Source: Rhipicephalus microplus
Lineage: Eukaryota > Arthropoda > Arachnida > Ixodida > Ixodidae
Direction of reading: 5' to 3'
Assembly: GCF_043290135.1 (NCBI RefSeq)
Contig: NC_134710.1
Span: 458,963,376 to 459,027,375, forward strand
Length of the DNA: 64,000 nt
Shown: in pieces, positions 12,244-21,923 of the stretch
How the letters are laid out: every line of letters starts with the position of its first letter
How positions within the stretch are numbered: the stretch's first letter is position 1
Notes under the pieces: generated by a model
Seen by the model: the letters and a program-made list of their open reading frames with translations, nothing else
Database searches by the model: none
Told to the model about the DNA's origin: nothing
Position numbers and translations under genes: made by a program

Positions 12244-12488
12244 CCCGCCGCGGCGGTCTAGTGGCTAAGGTACTCGGCTGCTGACCCACAGGTCGCGGGT
12301 TCGAATCTCGGCTGCGGCGGCTGCATTTCCGATGGAGGCGGAAATGTTTTAGTCCCGTGTGCTCAGATTTGGGTGCACGTTAAAGAACCCCAGGTGGTTG
12401 AAATTTCCGGAGCCCTCCACTACGGCGTCTATCATAATCATATGGTGGTTTTGGGACGTTAAACCCCACATATCAATCACTCAATTAT
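12244..12488 (+). repeat. Full-length Ruka-like tRNA-derived SINE
   Basis: A tRNA-like head carries A box (TGGTCTAGTGGCTAAGG type, ~12255-12272) and B box (GGTCGCGGGTTCGAATC, ~12291-12307) pol III promoter elements. A body with GTGCACGTTAAAGAACCCC follows, then a TCAA-type tail. Flanking target duplications are TAAACAATGC (12234-12243) and TAAACCATGC (12489-12498), one mismatch in ten. It has no coding capacity and depends on a LINE in trans. Confidence 0.92.
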
Positions 12489-13140
12489 TAAACCATGCAC
12501 AGCTCGTTGAAATGCATAATCGTTGGTTGAAGTTGTGCAAGGTACCCTTTTTAAGTGAGAAAAAATTACCGATCAAGTTTCTCTGTCAGACTTGACGTCC
12601 GAGGCGGTGCTATCTGTACGTATGACGAAGCTGCTGCGGATACCGCTGTCTTACGCGTGCATGTAGACGTCGAATATCTGACGCAAATCTTATCGTATCA
12701 TGTGTCGGGCTAGCTACCTACGCGACCTATTCGAATCTGCTTTGCGTTCACAGCACAGTACTGTTAACGGCACTTGCTGCTGCTTGACGTGTGGGAAGAG
12801 CGGGGGTCGTCAGTTGCGTTATAGCGACTAAATCATAGAACATATGCAGTTGCCGTGATCTAACACACAGACGCGCGTGCGCACGCACGCGCGCGTTATA
12901 TTCATGCAACGACCACACGAATTCCCAACAACATCGCAGCGAACGGTTGGTAAGGTGTTGCGGAGTGTGTGGGCGTCGTAGGGCACCCTGTCGGTGCCCA
13001 GCTCGTTGCGAACGCGAATTTCGGCGTGGAACGCTTCTTTTTTATGTACTTTTTTTACGTGTGCCCAAAACGGTAGGCTGCGCGATACGAGAAGTACGAC
13101 ACACACACAAAAAAAGAAACGTGAATGCATAGGGCAAAGC

Positions 13141-13186
13141 GTTAATAACAAAAAAACACGTGCGTGCGTGTTTTTTTGTTATTAAC
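13141..13186. repeat. Perfect 20-bp inverted repeat with 6-base loop
   Basis: The arms GTTAATAACAAAAAAACACG (13141-13160) and its exact reverse complement (13167-13186) flank TGCGTG. The match is complete over 20 bp and stops abruptly outside. No TA or longer duplication flanks it, so it is not clearly a MITE. Confidence 0.9.
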
Positions 13187-13459
13187 GAAGCACATGTGCT
13201 TCCATAAAACATGACAGCCAAGAATGATGAAGTATTCATTAACATACAAATTACTATGAGTTGCTGAAACTCACGCAAAAGAACATAATTTTCTTCCTTG
13301 GATATTGATCGAGTGCCTTGGAATCTTGCTATGTGAATTTGACACATCAACAGTGCATTCTGACTCCCACCATAAGGGGCCACAATCTTGGCAAGTAATA
13401 GAAGTACTCTTCCCACCTGATGTGCACCTAAATTAAAGAGGCCTTGATTCTCAAGTTAG

Positions 13460-13461
<2 letters not shown>

Positions 13462-13522
<61 letters not shown>
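13462..13522. repeat. (AT)n microsatellite, about 30 units
   Basis: Uninterrupted AT dinucleotides for roughly 60 bases. Confidence 0.97.
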
Positions 13523-13523
<1 letters not shown>

Positions 13524-14689
13524 CCACTGGAATAATATACCAGGTGTAACCAGAAAAAGGCGCACCTGCAGTTTTAAAGTTTAAAAGAAGCAATGACATG
13601 CCAACCATCCAAAATAGAACGCCCGAGAAAGGAGCATCAATCAGTATTACAGCAGCTAAAAGCCTGCTAACAGCTGAAGGTAGTCATGCTGCTCTTCCAT
13701 TCAAGTATAGTGTACACTGAGAAAAGATACTGAAGATACACCATCAGCAAACGACAAAACCAATACAGACAGAGCTTTCTCTTATAATACAAAAAGTCTT
13801 TAGCTGAGGAGGCAAATAAGTCATTGGCACACAATAAGTGCACAAAAAAAAGCTGTCGCACGAGGCTGTCCGCGCTTAGACAACACAGGCAAAAATACAG
13901 TAGACTGAAGAAGGGGAAAACCATAGCAAAAGTTACCATACTCCTGAGTTCTTGCTTTGCGTGCAAATGAAGCTAGCGTGAAGTTGAACACTAGATTAAA
14001 GCACCACAATCAACATCTGGAAGTCAATGCTTTAGGAATAATACAAAGTACTGAAGAAGCATGCAAAGAGCATTCCTGTGAAAGCAAATATAAAAAAATA
14101 CTGAAAGCTCTGTGGCCCTGAACAAGACAACACCACAACCAATCGAAGAGCCGTTCGGACACACTAAAAAGTCACAAAAACATACCTTTAATGCCTTTTT
14201 GCAAGAGAAGTTCAAATGAAATGTGCACACACCAATGCCAGAAGTATCGATGGAAGCTATTACTCATATTCAGCTCTTCATTGAAACACTGACAGAAGAT
14301 ACTTGTACATGGATGCTTAATTACTTTGGTACAACTCAAGAGCGTCGACGCCAAGTGGCAAAAAAATTATGATGGAAGACTACAATGTGATGAAATGCAC
14401 ACGTCAACCACCAACCAAGGTCCTATGCTAGAGTGAATATCGCAAAAAGTCTTGAACGCCTAATGTCACTGGCTCATACTCAGCGTTCTCAATCAAAATC
14501 TTGACCTCCCACACAGCATATTATTTCAACAACCTGCCACCTCTCACCATGTCATGAAACAAGCTCGAGTATACACAAACCCTCCTCACCGTTAGGTAGT
14601 TAGATAGCTCCACTAGTGCTTCACTCTCGGAACACATAGACCAGGGCCGTAACTAGACGGGTAGTGAGGAGGTTCTGAGCCCCTGAAGT

Positions 14690-15405
14690 ATTTTCATGCT
14701 CTGACTTTTCGTCAACAATAGCTTAATCTGGGCAAGTTGGTTCATCGTTGTTGTGTTCTAGTAACAGTGAGAGAAGTTCAGGAAGAGACAAAAAGGACAG
14801 GAAAGAGCGCTGACTGCCAACTAAATTTTATTGAAGGTACTACGCCCACTTTTTTACAGAGTACAAGAACAGTGATCATGCACAACGACACATGTGAGAC
14901 CATGATAATATAATCTTAACTGAGAAAAGAATACTCTCTCTCCGAATGGATGAGTGAAGGTATACTGATGCACTGATCCATAGCCTTCCTGACAAGAAAA
15001 TGCTTTCACAGTCTCCCTTTCATTTCTTGTTCTTGCTTTTTTCAAAATAGTGTTTTATGAAACATAGAACTGCACTTACATTCTTTACAGTGTGTGGCCA
15101 TGCGACTACCATAGCCCTTCCTAACATTTTAAGCAACGCTGTCTTGCTCAAACATTAGGGCATTGCCCAGTTTGTCTTATGTTTACGTTTCCACATGTCA
15201 ATAGTATCTCATACAAAACAATATATTGGCATTCAGTATACCTATTATCGTGACGAACGGTGAAATATAAGCTATTCCTGTTGCTTTTTAGTACACACAC
15301 TTTTGAAAACTTGCAAGGGATGGCAAATAACAAGATAAAATCATATCGGCTCGCTATTTTCTTTAAATTGTGAAACACCTTTTGTACGTACGGTATAGCA
15401 TGCAA
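14690..15405 (-). mobile_element. Penelope-like element, 3' end with GIY-YIG endonuclease remnant
   Basis: On the minus strand, from 15405 downward, the frame reads AIPYVQKVFHNLKKIASRYD, then TVRHDNRY. A degenerate GIY-YIG region follows with LTCGNVNIRQTGQCPNV (~15205-15150) and KKARTRNERETVKAF (~15040-14997). These match the order of the RT-to-endonuclease linker and GIY-YIG domain of Penelope-like elements. The 3' UTR contains the block AGTTGGCAGTCAGCGCTCTT on the minus strand (~14825-14806). At least two frameshifts separate the blocks, and the RT core is missing. The lower boundary near 14690 is approximate. Confidence 0.72.
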
Positions 15406-15984
15406 AGATCTTTGGTCATTCTGTTTTTATTTTGGTCCTGTTTTGTTTAACTTGACTTTCTGCAGGAGGGTTTAGCATACGGGTGTGATGGTGCTGTTGG
15501 GATATCCAGCATCCTTTGGTTTTTTAATCTGGTTTTTAAGGCTTACCTCATCCTTGTGCTCACATGACTTCTGAAGGGTGGCCTCAATGCACGTGGTGGC
15601 AATTCCTCTGTGTAAATTGTGTAAATGTGTAATTATGTGTTATGATGTACTAAAAAAGATGTCCCAAGAATCATAATAAGTGACAGTAGTCAAAGTTTTT
15701 GTCACTGCCTTTATACAAATACCAGTTTATTTGTTGCCTCCTGCAGTATTTTAGGGCCTCTTATATAGATAAGATGTTTTCTCACTTTTATTACATTTTT
15801 TGTATTGATGATGCCTTATGCTCAGGAGGTAGAATGTCGTTATGTTCTTTCTGATAACTTCTAGCTTCTGAGCAAAGATAATGTTTCAGAAAAATGAAAA
15901 AAGGCTAGCATAATATTGAGACATGGGAAGAAAGCAGAGTTTATCAAAAATGAATGCATTAGTTGGGAATGAGAAAAAAAGATG
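15406..15984. other. No gene recognised
   Basis: AT-rich sequence, possibly more Penelope-like DNA upstream of the readable domains, but I see no readable RT blocks. Confidence 0.4.
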
Positions 15985-16165
15985 GATGACAGGTCAGTAA
16001 TGTAAATTAATTTATATTAGGACACATGAAATGTAGCAGAGGGTGGCAGGTGATTATTTCCAATGAGATCGAGAAATTATCAGCCATAATATGAAATTGG
16101 CTCATACAGGACAGGGAACATTGATCGGGCTTCCACCCTGCAGTGGACATAATATAGGCTTAACG
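15985..16165 (+). repeat. Probable LINE 3' UTR fragment
   Basis: The blocks AGGGTGGCAGGTGATTA, CAGGACAGGGAACATTGATC and CACCCTGCAGTGGACATAATA resemble the conserved 3' end of a LINE family common in ticks, which normally ends in (TGA)n repeats after a CCTGCAGTGGACATAA-like sequence. This rests on my recollection of that 3' end. No coding part is attached. Confidence 0.45.
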
Positions 16166-17344
16166 CTAACAATGAGCAAAGCCTGTGAAATTAATGCTCC
16201 ATGAAATGAGCAGTACGGCACAGATTGCTGTGCTAGACCTCCCATTTTGCATGTTTTTACCAGCTTATCCTGCTCGCTGTTCAGACACAAAGCTTCACCA
16301 GAAAAACAATGTTATACTTGGTGAGGATAATGCCAGTGAATCAAGTGTTTTATCTACACCTTTCCTTGCTTAAGTCCTCCTCCAAACTATACCATTTTTC
16401 TTGGAAATGTTCTGCTTACAGCACACCAACCGATCAAGTGAAACAACTTTATTGGGGTCCTGCAGGACGCGCTCTACTATGCAATCACCATTTAACTTCA
16501 CGTTACAACATACTGGTGGTAAAAATATTCTCTGGCAGGGTACAGAAGTGCATGCACTGAGCTAGCTTGTGCAGCGCGGTCTATTCCAGAAAGCTGAACC
16601 TATGTTTGGTACAGAATTTTGTAACCACACGATGCTTGCACTGATTAAATGTGGCCACACATAGCAACTTCTGAGCTCTTTTTTGAAATGATCTCGCAGT
16701 ATCTGAAAACATTTGTTTTTTTTTGTTTACTTCATAGTTCCCAGTGAAATGTTTCTCTTGTTCCTCTCATTGAATAATGGCATTTGGTGTGACTAAGGTG
16801 TTCCTAATGCCTCACTATGAGATCAGAAAAACGATTCTCCTTGAAATTGATTCACAAGCATTTCCTAAGATATTGAATGACACTGCTTGCACATGTACAA
16901 ACATTTGCTAGTTTTATTGAGGGTTGATGATAAAGGGAATCAGTTGGTGCATCCGAGCCAGACAGAGATTGACTGGCCCTGAAAAGGGCCGTTTAGTTAT
17001 ATATCTTGCAGCTTGTTCCAGGTAAACAGGGCTTCATTCTGTAAAAATGGTAACTCATCACACTGGTTCCCCAGCATGAAGAACATAACTTGATGCTAAC
17101 ACTGACTCAGATGTTCTGAAATGTCATAGAGGGTACATGAAGGCTGGGCACATGAAGGTTGCAGTTATACTAACTGTACAGTCAGCATGCTTGTGTGATA
17201 TGTGCACAGCTGCATCAAAGCCACGTGTGAGAATTGCGTGAACAGCTGAAAATCTCAATGGCAGCATAGCTTAAGAAGTCTGTCATCACTTTTTTGCCAG
17301 TTTCCAATGTCACCCTTCCCTTTTCATGCATCGTCCTTCAATAT

Positions 17345-17425
17345 ATCTGGGGTTTTAATTCCCAAAACCACGATATATTAATGAGAAGCAAATTTTGAAC
17401 ATCCGGTGTTCTTTAACATCTTCAC
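17345..17425 (-). repeat. Ruka-like SINE 3' fragment, internally deleted
   Basis: TCTGGGGTTTTAATTCCCAA, AACCACGATATATTAATGAG and ATCCGGTGTTCTTTAACATC are reverse-complement SINE body blocks. The segment between the second and third is shortened relative to the copy at 59787-60022. Confidence 0.6.
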
Positions 17426-17726
17426 TTGTTTGCAGCGCAACACCAGAAACACAGCACAGGGAAGGAGCAAAAGAGAAAGAAAAGACGGCGCCGACTCTGG
17501 AAAAGACGGCACTGACATCATGACACGCACATGTCGTGATGTAAGCTGCCCAAAGAGTGGCCTCCCGTGAGAATAGTGAATAATTGGGAATAGGATCTAC
17601 CAGTAAGGGCTTTGTGTGCAATTCACAAACAGTGAAAAAGATCCACCAGGGGTAAACCACAGGTACATGGTGCACTCTGGTTGAGAGAGAGCAGAATAAA
17701 ACAGATGTGCTAGACAGGAGATTATA

Positions 17727-17729
17727 AAT

Positions 17730-17768
<39 letters not shown>

Positions 17769-17770
17769 TT
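17727..17770. repeat. (TTTA)n microsatellite
   Basis: About ten tetranucleotide units followed by AAATAAATGG, giving a short inverted TTTATT/AATAAA end. Confidence 0.95.
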
Positions 17771-18832
17771 AAATAAATGGTTTTGTCTGGAGCTGGTGCC
17801 AGACCGAGCTCTGTTTAAGCGTAAGTGAGTATTGAGCGCCAGGCCAATCTGATCGCATTCCTGTGATGGGTGGAATGTGATGACAGGGGCGAATTCCATT
17901 TTCTTTTTTTTCTATGGGTTTAGGGAAATAATTTTTCAAGGATCAGATGAAAATACCTCCGACATACATAATAACATGCTTATTCTTGGGCGTAGTCATG
18001 CCTAGCCACAAGATTGGGAGAAAAGAGAATGTTTCCCGAAATGTGCGATAAAGTGTTTGGTGCTACGCCTTGACGGAAGTATTGATAGGTGTTTTGGAAA
18101 TCGGTACGCCATTTCTGTAATCGTTAAATATGCAACTGCATGTGCCACTGCTAGGGATAGCGTGACACTTCCAGCCATTTCGGGGTAAGCCGTTTTAATT
18201 TACATGAAGATGTTAATGAGCCCGTTCTCAATCACAGCAGTAGCTGTGGCCATTCCTTCAACTAGGCCTACTGCAGCGCCAACTAAACGTGTGCATGAAT
18301 TTAGCGCTAGTACCGTACATAATAATCAGCACGTGCCTTGGGTTCACTTCGATGGTGTTGTGAATTCATCTTGCGTGACAATGGTTTAAGTTGCACGCGT
18401 GCCTTAACCATTACTGCAATAGGAGACCATGATTTATCGTCACGCATGGTGTTGCTTAGCTCGGTCCTCAGTGTTCGAAGCAGGCTCCGCCTTGTGAGTG
18501 CCTGAGAGAGGCACAAGAGTTGATTTCTGCTCTGTGTTTCTATATTTCCCTAGCCTGTATTATACAGGAAGCGGATAGTGCTGGTGTGCGTCAGCTGCCT
18601 CGGTGCGCTCTCAACCACATGCCTGGTAATACTGATAGCTCATTCTATCAGCGCCTTGTCGTACTTCCTCCTCACACTGCGGCATGTCCTCCACTTGGAG
18701 GACATGATGAAGGAACAAGATGATACGAAGCCCAAAACCGCAATGTTTGCAAGCCACAACCCGAGCAAAGAATTCAGCGGTGAGGCCAGAAAATCTACCT
18801 GACTAGGCCTGGAGCAACAAGCCAGAGGGCAT

Positions 18833-20500
18833 ATTCTTGGCTGGATAGATGGATGGATGTGGCTGTACCCTTTAGATCGGGCGGCGGCTAACGTCACCTA
18901 GCCATAATGCTTAGTGAACTAATCACTAGATTTTTCAACCCTTTAAATAGTAAAGTTGGACGGGTACTTTGAAGTGAAGGGTTTAATTTTCAATCGTGCC
19001 TTGACTTTAGCCACCAATCAGGTAACCTCCTTCTAGTTAAGTCTACCCACTTGAAGTCTATTTTGCCCTCCCTGTCCCTAAACACCAGTGCTTTGAAAAA
19101 CTCTGCGCCATCATCATGAACTATAAGGTGAAGCCCTTTACAGAGCATTGTCAAGTGTTCGTCAGTTTTTTTCTTTCTCTTCGCACGCACTGCATATTGT
19201 GTCTACCTCTTCATATTTGGCCCGATATGTCTTGGTTCGCAATACTCCCGTCCTGGCCTCAAACAGTAGAGAACTACCCGGAGTATTATCATAGATTCTT
19301 TCTTTGGCAATTTCCTGCTTAAAAGTTCGATAGATCTCTAGTGCGGACATCTTAATCATGCCGATTCTCCAAACGTCAGTCTCCGTTTCCTGCAGTTCCT
19401 TTTTAACCGATAGTTCTTTCTTGCTTGGCCACCTGCTGTTTTCTAAGTATTTACCAGTCAATTTCCTGGTTCGCTTCCTCCATTTTGTATTGACATTCTT
19501 CATGTACAAGTAGCTGAAAACCTTCATAGCCCAACGCTCCTCCCCCATTTTTCTCAATCAATCACTTCTCAAATTTTATTTTGCTGCTAGCTTCCCTGCC
19601 ATCAAATGATGTCCATCCCATATCACCTTGTACTCCCTGGTTCGGTGTATTCCCGTGAGCTCCTAAAGCAAGCCTACATATTTCACGTTGCCCAATTTCT
19701 AATCTTGCTTGAACTTCTGACCTCATGCACAAGACCGCGTTGCCGAACGTCAGCCCAGGAACCATGACCCCTTTCCATATTCCTCTCACAACATTATACC
19801 TATTGTAATTCCACAGTGCCCTATTTTTCATCACTGCTGCATTCCTGTTATCTTTAGTCGTCACGCATATTTCGTGTTCCCTCAGGTACTCGGTCCCATT
19901 GCTTATTCATACGCCCAGTTATTTGTATTTATCTGTTATCTCTAGTGTGACTTTCTGTATTCTAAGCTCACTACCTTTGTTATCATTAAAAATCATGACT
20001 ACTGATTTTTGCTAACTGAATCTAAAATCTAACCTATGTCCCTGATTACCGCAGATGTTCATCAACCTCTGCAAATCTTCCTTGTTGTTGGCCCTTAGCA
20101 CTATATCATCTGCGTAGATTAATGCTGGTAGTGCCTGATCAATGAGTTTTCCTTGTTTGACTAAAGAGAGGTTGAAGCCAAGTCCCCTTGCTTCTAATTT
20201 GGCCTCTAATCCTTGTAGGTACATCATGAATAAGAAGGGTGGCAGTGGACACGCCTGCCTAGTTTCACGTTTCACCACTGTGGGCTTGGATACCTGTTTT
20301 TCCCACTTTTTAACTACCTTGTTAGTTTTATAGATTTCCTTTAAACGATTAGTGACTCCATCTTTTACAACCAGTGTGTCTAGTATTCCCCACAAGTCCT
20401 CTTGAACGACGCTATCGTACGCTCCCTTGAATTTCTGCAGGCCGGTAGGAAGCTTCACAGCGCAGCGCCTGATCATGTGAAACGGCGCAGCCATGCAGGT
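18833..20500 (-). mobile_element. 5'-truncated LINE, RT-bearing, clade unassigned
   Basis: Minus-strand LINE whose coding part ends near 18990. The 3' UTR ends in CCATCCATCTATCC-like tetranucleotide repeats (~18842-18858). A possible target duplication AGGGCAT lies at 18826-18832 and 20501-20507, with similar but not identical bases beyond it. The 5' end falls inside the RT palm, typical of incomplete target-primed reverse transcription. Confidence 0.8.
18990..20439 (-). pseudogene. LINE reverse transcriptase C-terminal half, broken
   Basis: Minus-strand blocks in order are KGAYDSVVQEDLWGILDTL (~20437-20380), PLPPFLFMMYLQGLEAKLEA (~20250-20190), the catalytic ALIYADDIVL (~20125-20095), NRNAAVMKNRALWNYNRYNVV (~19860-19800), ALGAHGNTPNQGVQGDMGW (~19665-19610) and a C-terminal stretch with IYDNTPGSSLLFEARTGVLR and ICSACEEKEKN (~19290-19162). 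Catalytic YADD is kept. The frame changes near 19990, 19560 and 19160, with at least one in-frame stop. The C-terminal Cys-containing motif resembles the CCHC-type end of many LINE ORF2 proteins. The clade is not assigned. Confidence 0.82.
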
Positions 20501-20785
20501 AGGGCATTCAATTCCCTCCCTATTTTTTGTATACTACTGTCCTTGTGTACATCGTAGAACACATAACAGTAATGATAGCAAACAGATCATTGATTTGGGT
20601 AGGCTTGGTGTTTTTATTTAAAATGGAACAACGAGGAAGCTGCTGAAGCTCGTGCCTGTATACAGCTGCTTTATATGGAGATGAAACTTTAACGAAAAAA
20701 AATGTAATGATAAACAGTAGACCCATAACAAACAACATTTCTCTGAGGGTGCATGGAATATATGTCCCATGCAAGGCTATGCATT

Positions 20786-21918
20786 TGTCACAGAACGAGC
20801 GCTAAAAAAGAGCGCGCCGCCAAATTCTTGCGACAACAGGCGAGAGAAACGCCGCGAGGTCAAAAAAAAGAAAAAAAAGAAAGCAAACGTCCGAGGCTCC
20901 CCGGGCGCGCGCTCTGCTCTCCCCGCGGAAGCGTGGCGTCGCAGACGAACCCCCTCACCCCGCATCGGCGGCCCAGCAAGCCCGCGATTTTTCTAGAACG
21001 AACGGGGCGTGGTCAAACCGAGTTGAATCATCCTCCGGGGAGGGCAGTCGAACCGTCTCGCCCTCTTCCCAGCTTTCGCTGCGTATCGCGCCGACGAAAT
21101 GACCAGAAATTTCTGGAAGGTGGCGCGGAAGGTATTTAATCGAGCGGCCGAGACGAGAAAGCAGGAGGAGACGGAACTTAACGCCAGAGCGCGTAGGGAT
21201 TCCGCCGTGTAGTCGGCGAAGGTTTTGGTCCGTAGGGACGAAGCCGGAGATGAAGAGGATTTCCACCTGAGGGGTGAAGGCTCGGGCTACAGGCAAGAGC
21301 GTGTGTTTACCGCTATCGAGCGAAGACCCGTGGCAACAGCTGCGGGTGTGAAGCCGACGTGTTCCGGCGAAGAAGTTGAAGTTTGAAGAGTGGCCAATTG
21401 AAGACGGGAGGTTTCCTGGAAGAGAATCTTCGAGGGCTGCGGAACGACAACAACACTGGACTTTGAGTGAGTGATTCTCGGAAGAGTATCGTCTCGACTT
21501 TGGTTCCAAGAACTTTGGACTGAATAGGTTTTCTATCTCTTTAGTCTTTAAGTGTCTTGGTTGTTCAATGCATGCGACTGCATTGTAGTGCGTATTGTTG
21601 TCTGTGTCCGTTGTTTCAAGTGTGATTGATTGTACTGTGTAGTACGTTGTTTGATTGGTGACGTATTGTATGCAACTTTTGTGGAGCGTGCATTTTTGTG
21701 TATTGTTTCTGATCTGCCAATTTTGAGAATATAATTTGTTTGTTTATCAATTCTCGGCTCCGACTTGTTCTTTGGGCCACAGCCGGCGTCCGCTGGCGCG
21801 CCAAAAAGGACCACTTCTAAATTGTCCACGCTTTCGTGGTGCGGTTCGGGGTGCCGATACTTCGGCCCTTGGAATTAGCCCGGCGATCGCCTCCCTAATA
21901 AACGGGACAGGTGTGACA
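20786..21918 (+). mobile_element. Solo LTR, 1,133 bp, with 5-bp target duplication
   Basis: Begins TGTCACA and ends TGTGACA, a perfect 7-bp terminal inverted repeat with canonical TG...CA ends. It is flanked by GCATT on both sides (20781-20785 and 21919-21923). The interior is much more GC- and CpG-rich than the surroundings. It holds a TATA-like GGTATTTAATCG (~21129-21140) and an AATAAA-type signal in CCCTAATAAACGGG (21895-21901), both on the plus strand. No pol or gag sequence adjoins it, so it is best read as the product of LTR-LTR recombination of a Ty3/gypsy-type element. The long plus and minus ORFs inside (128 and 184 codons) are by-products of GC-rich DNA. Confidence 0.9.
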
Positions 21919-21923
21919 GCATT

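Larger units (their letters stand above)
12499..14689. other. No gene recognised; non-B-DNA-prone sequences
   Basis: Holds a 26-base alternating purine-pyrimidine run at 12871-12896, a perfect hairpin and an AT microsatellite (listed separately). Minus-strand frames of up to 124 codons are low-complexity and show no domain. Confidence 0.5.
16166..18832. other. No gene recognised apart from small repeats
   Basis: Contains a SINE fragment (17345-17425) and a TTTA microsatellite (17727-17770), listed separately. Short chance ORFs only. Confidence 0.5.

Noticed and set aside
12255..12310. tRNA gene suggested by A and B box motifs in SINE copies
   Set aside because: The boxes belong to the tRNA-derived SINE head. 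The acceptor stem and 3' end are not those of a functional tRNA.
16430..16480. TTTATTGGGGTCCTGCAGGACG as a possible conserved element end
   Set aside because: I have a vague memory of similar tick sequences but cannot define its ends or family from this window.
20955..21509. A 184-codon minus-strand frame and a 128-codon plus-strand frame
   Set aside because: Both lie within the solo LTR (20786-21918), which explains the GC-rich open frames. No domain is visible.
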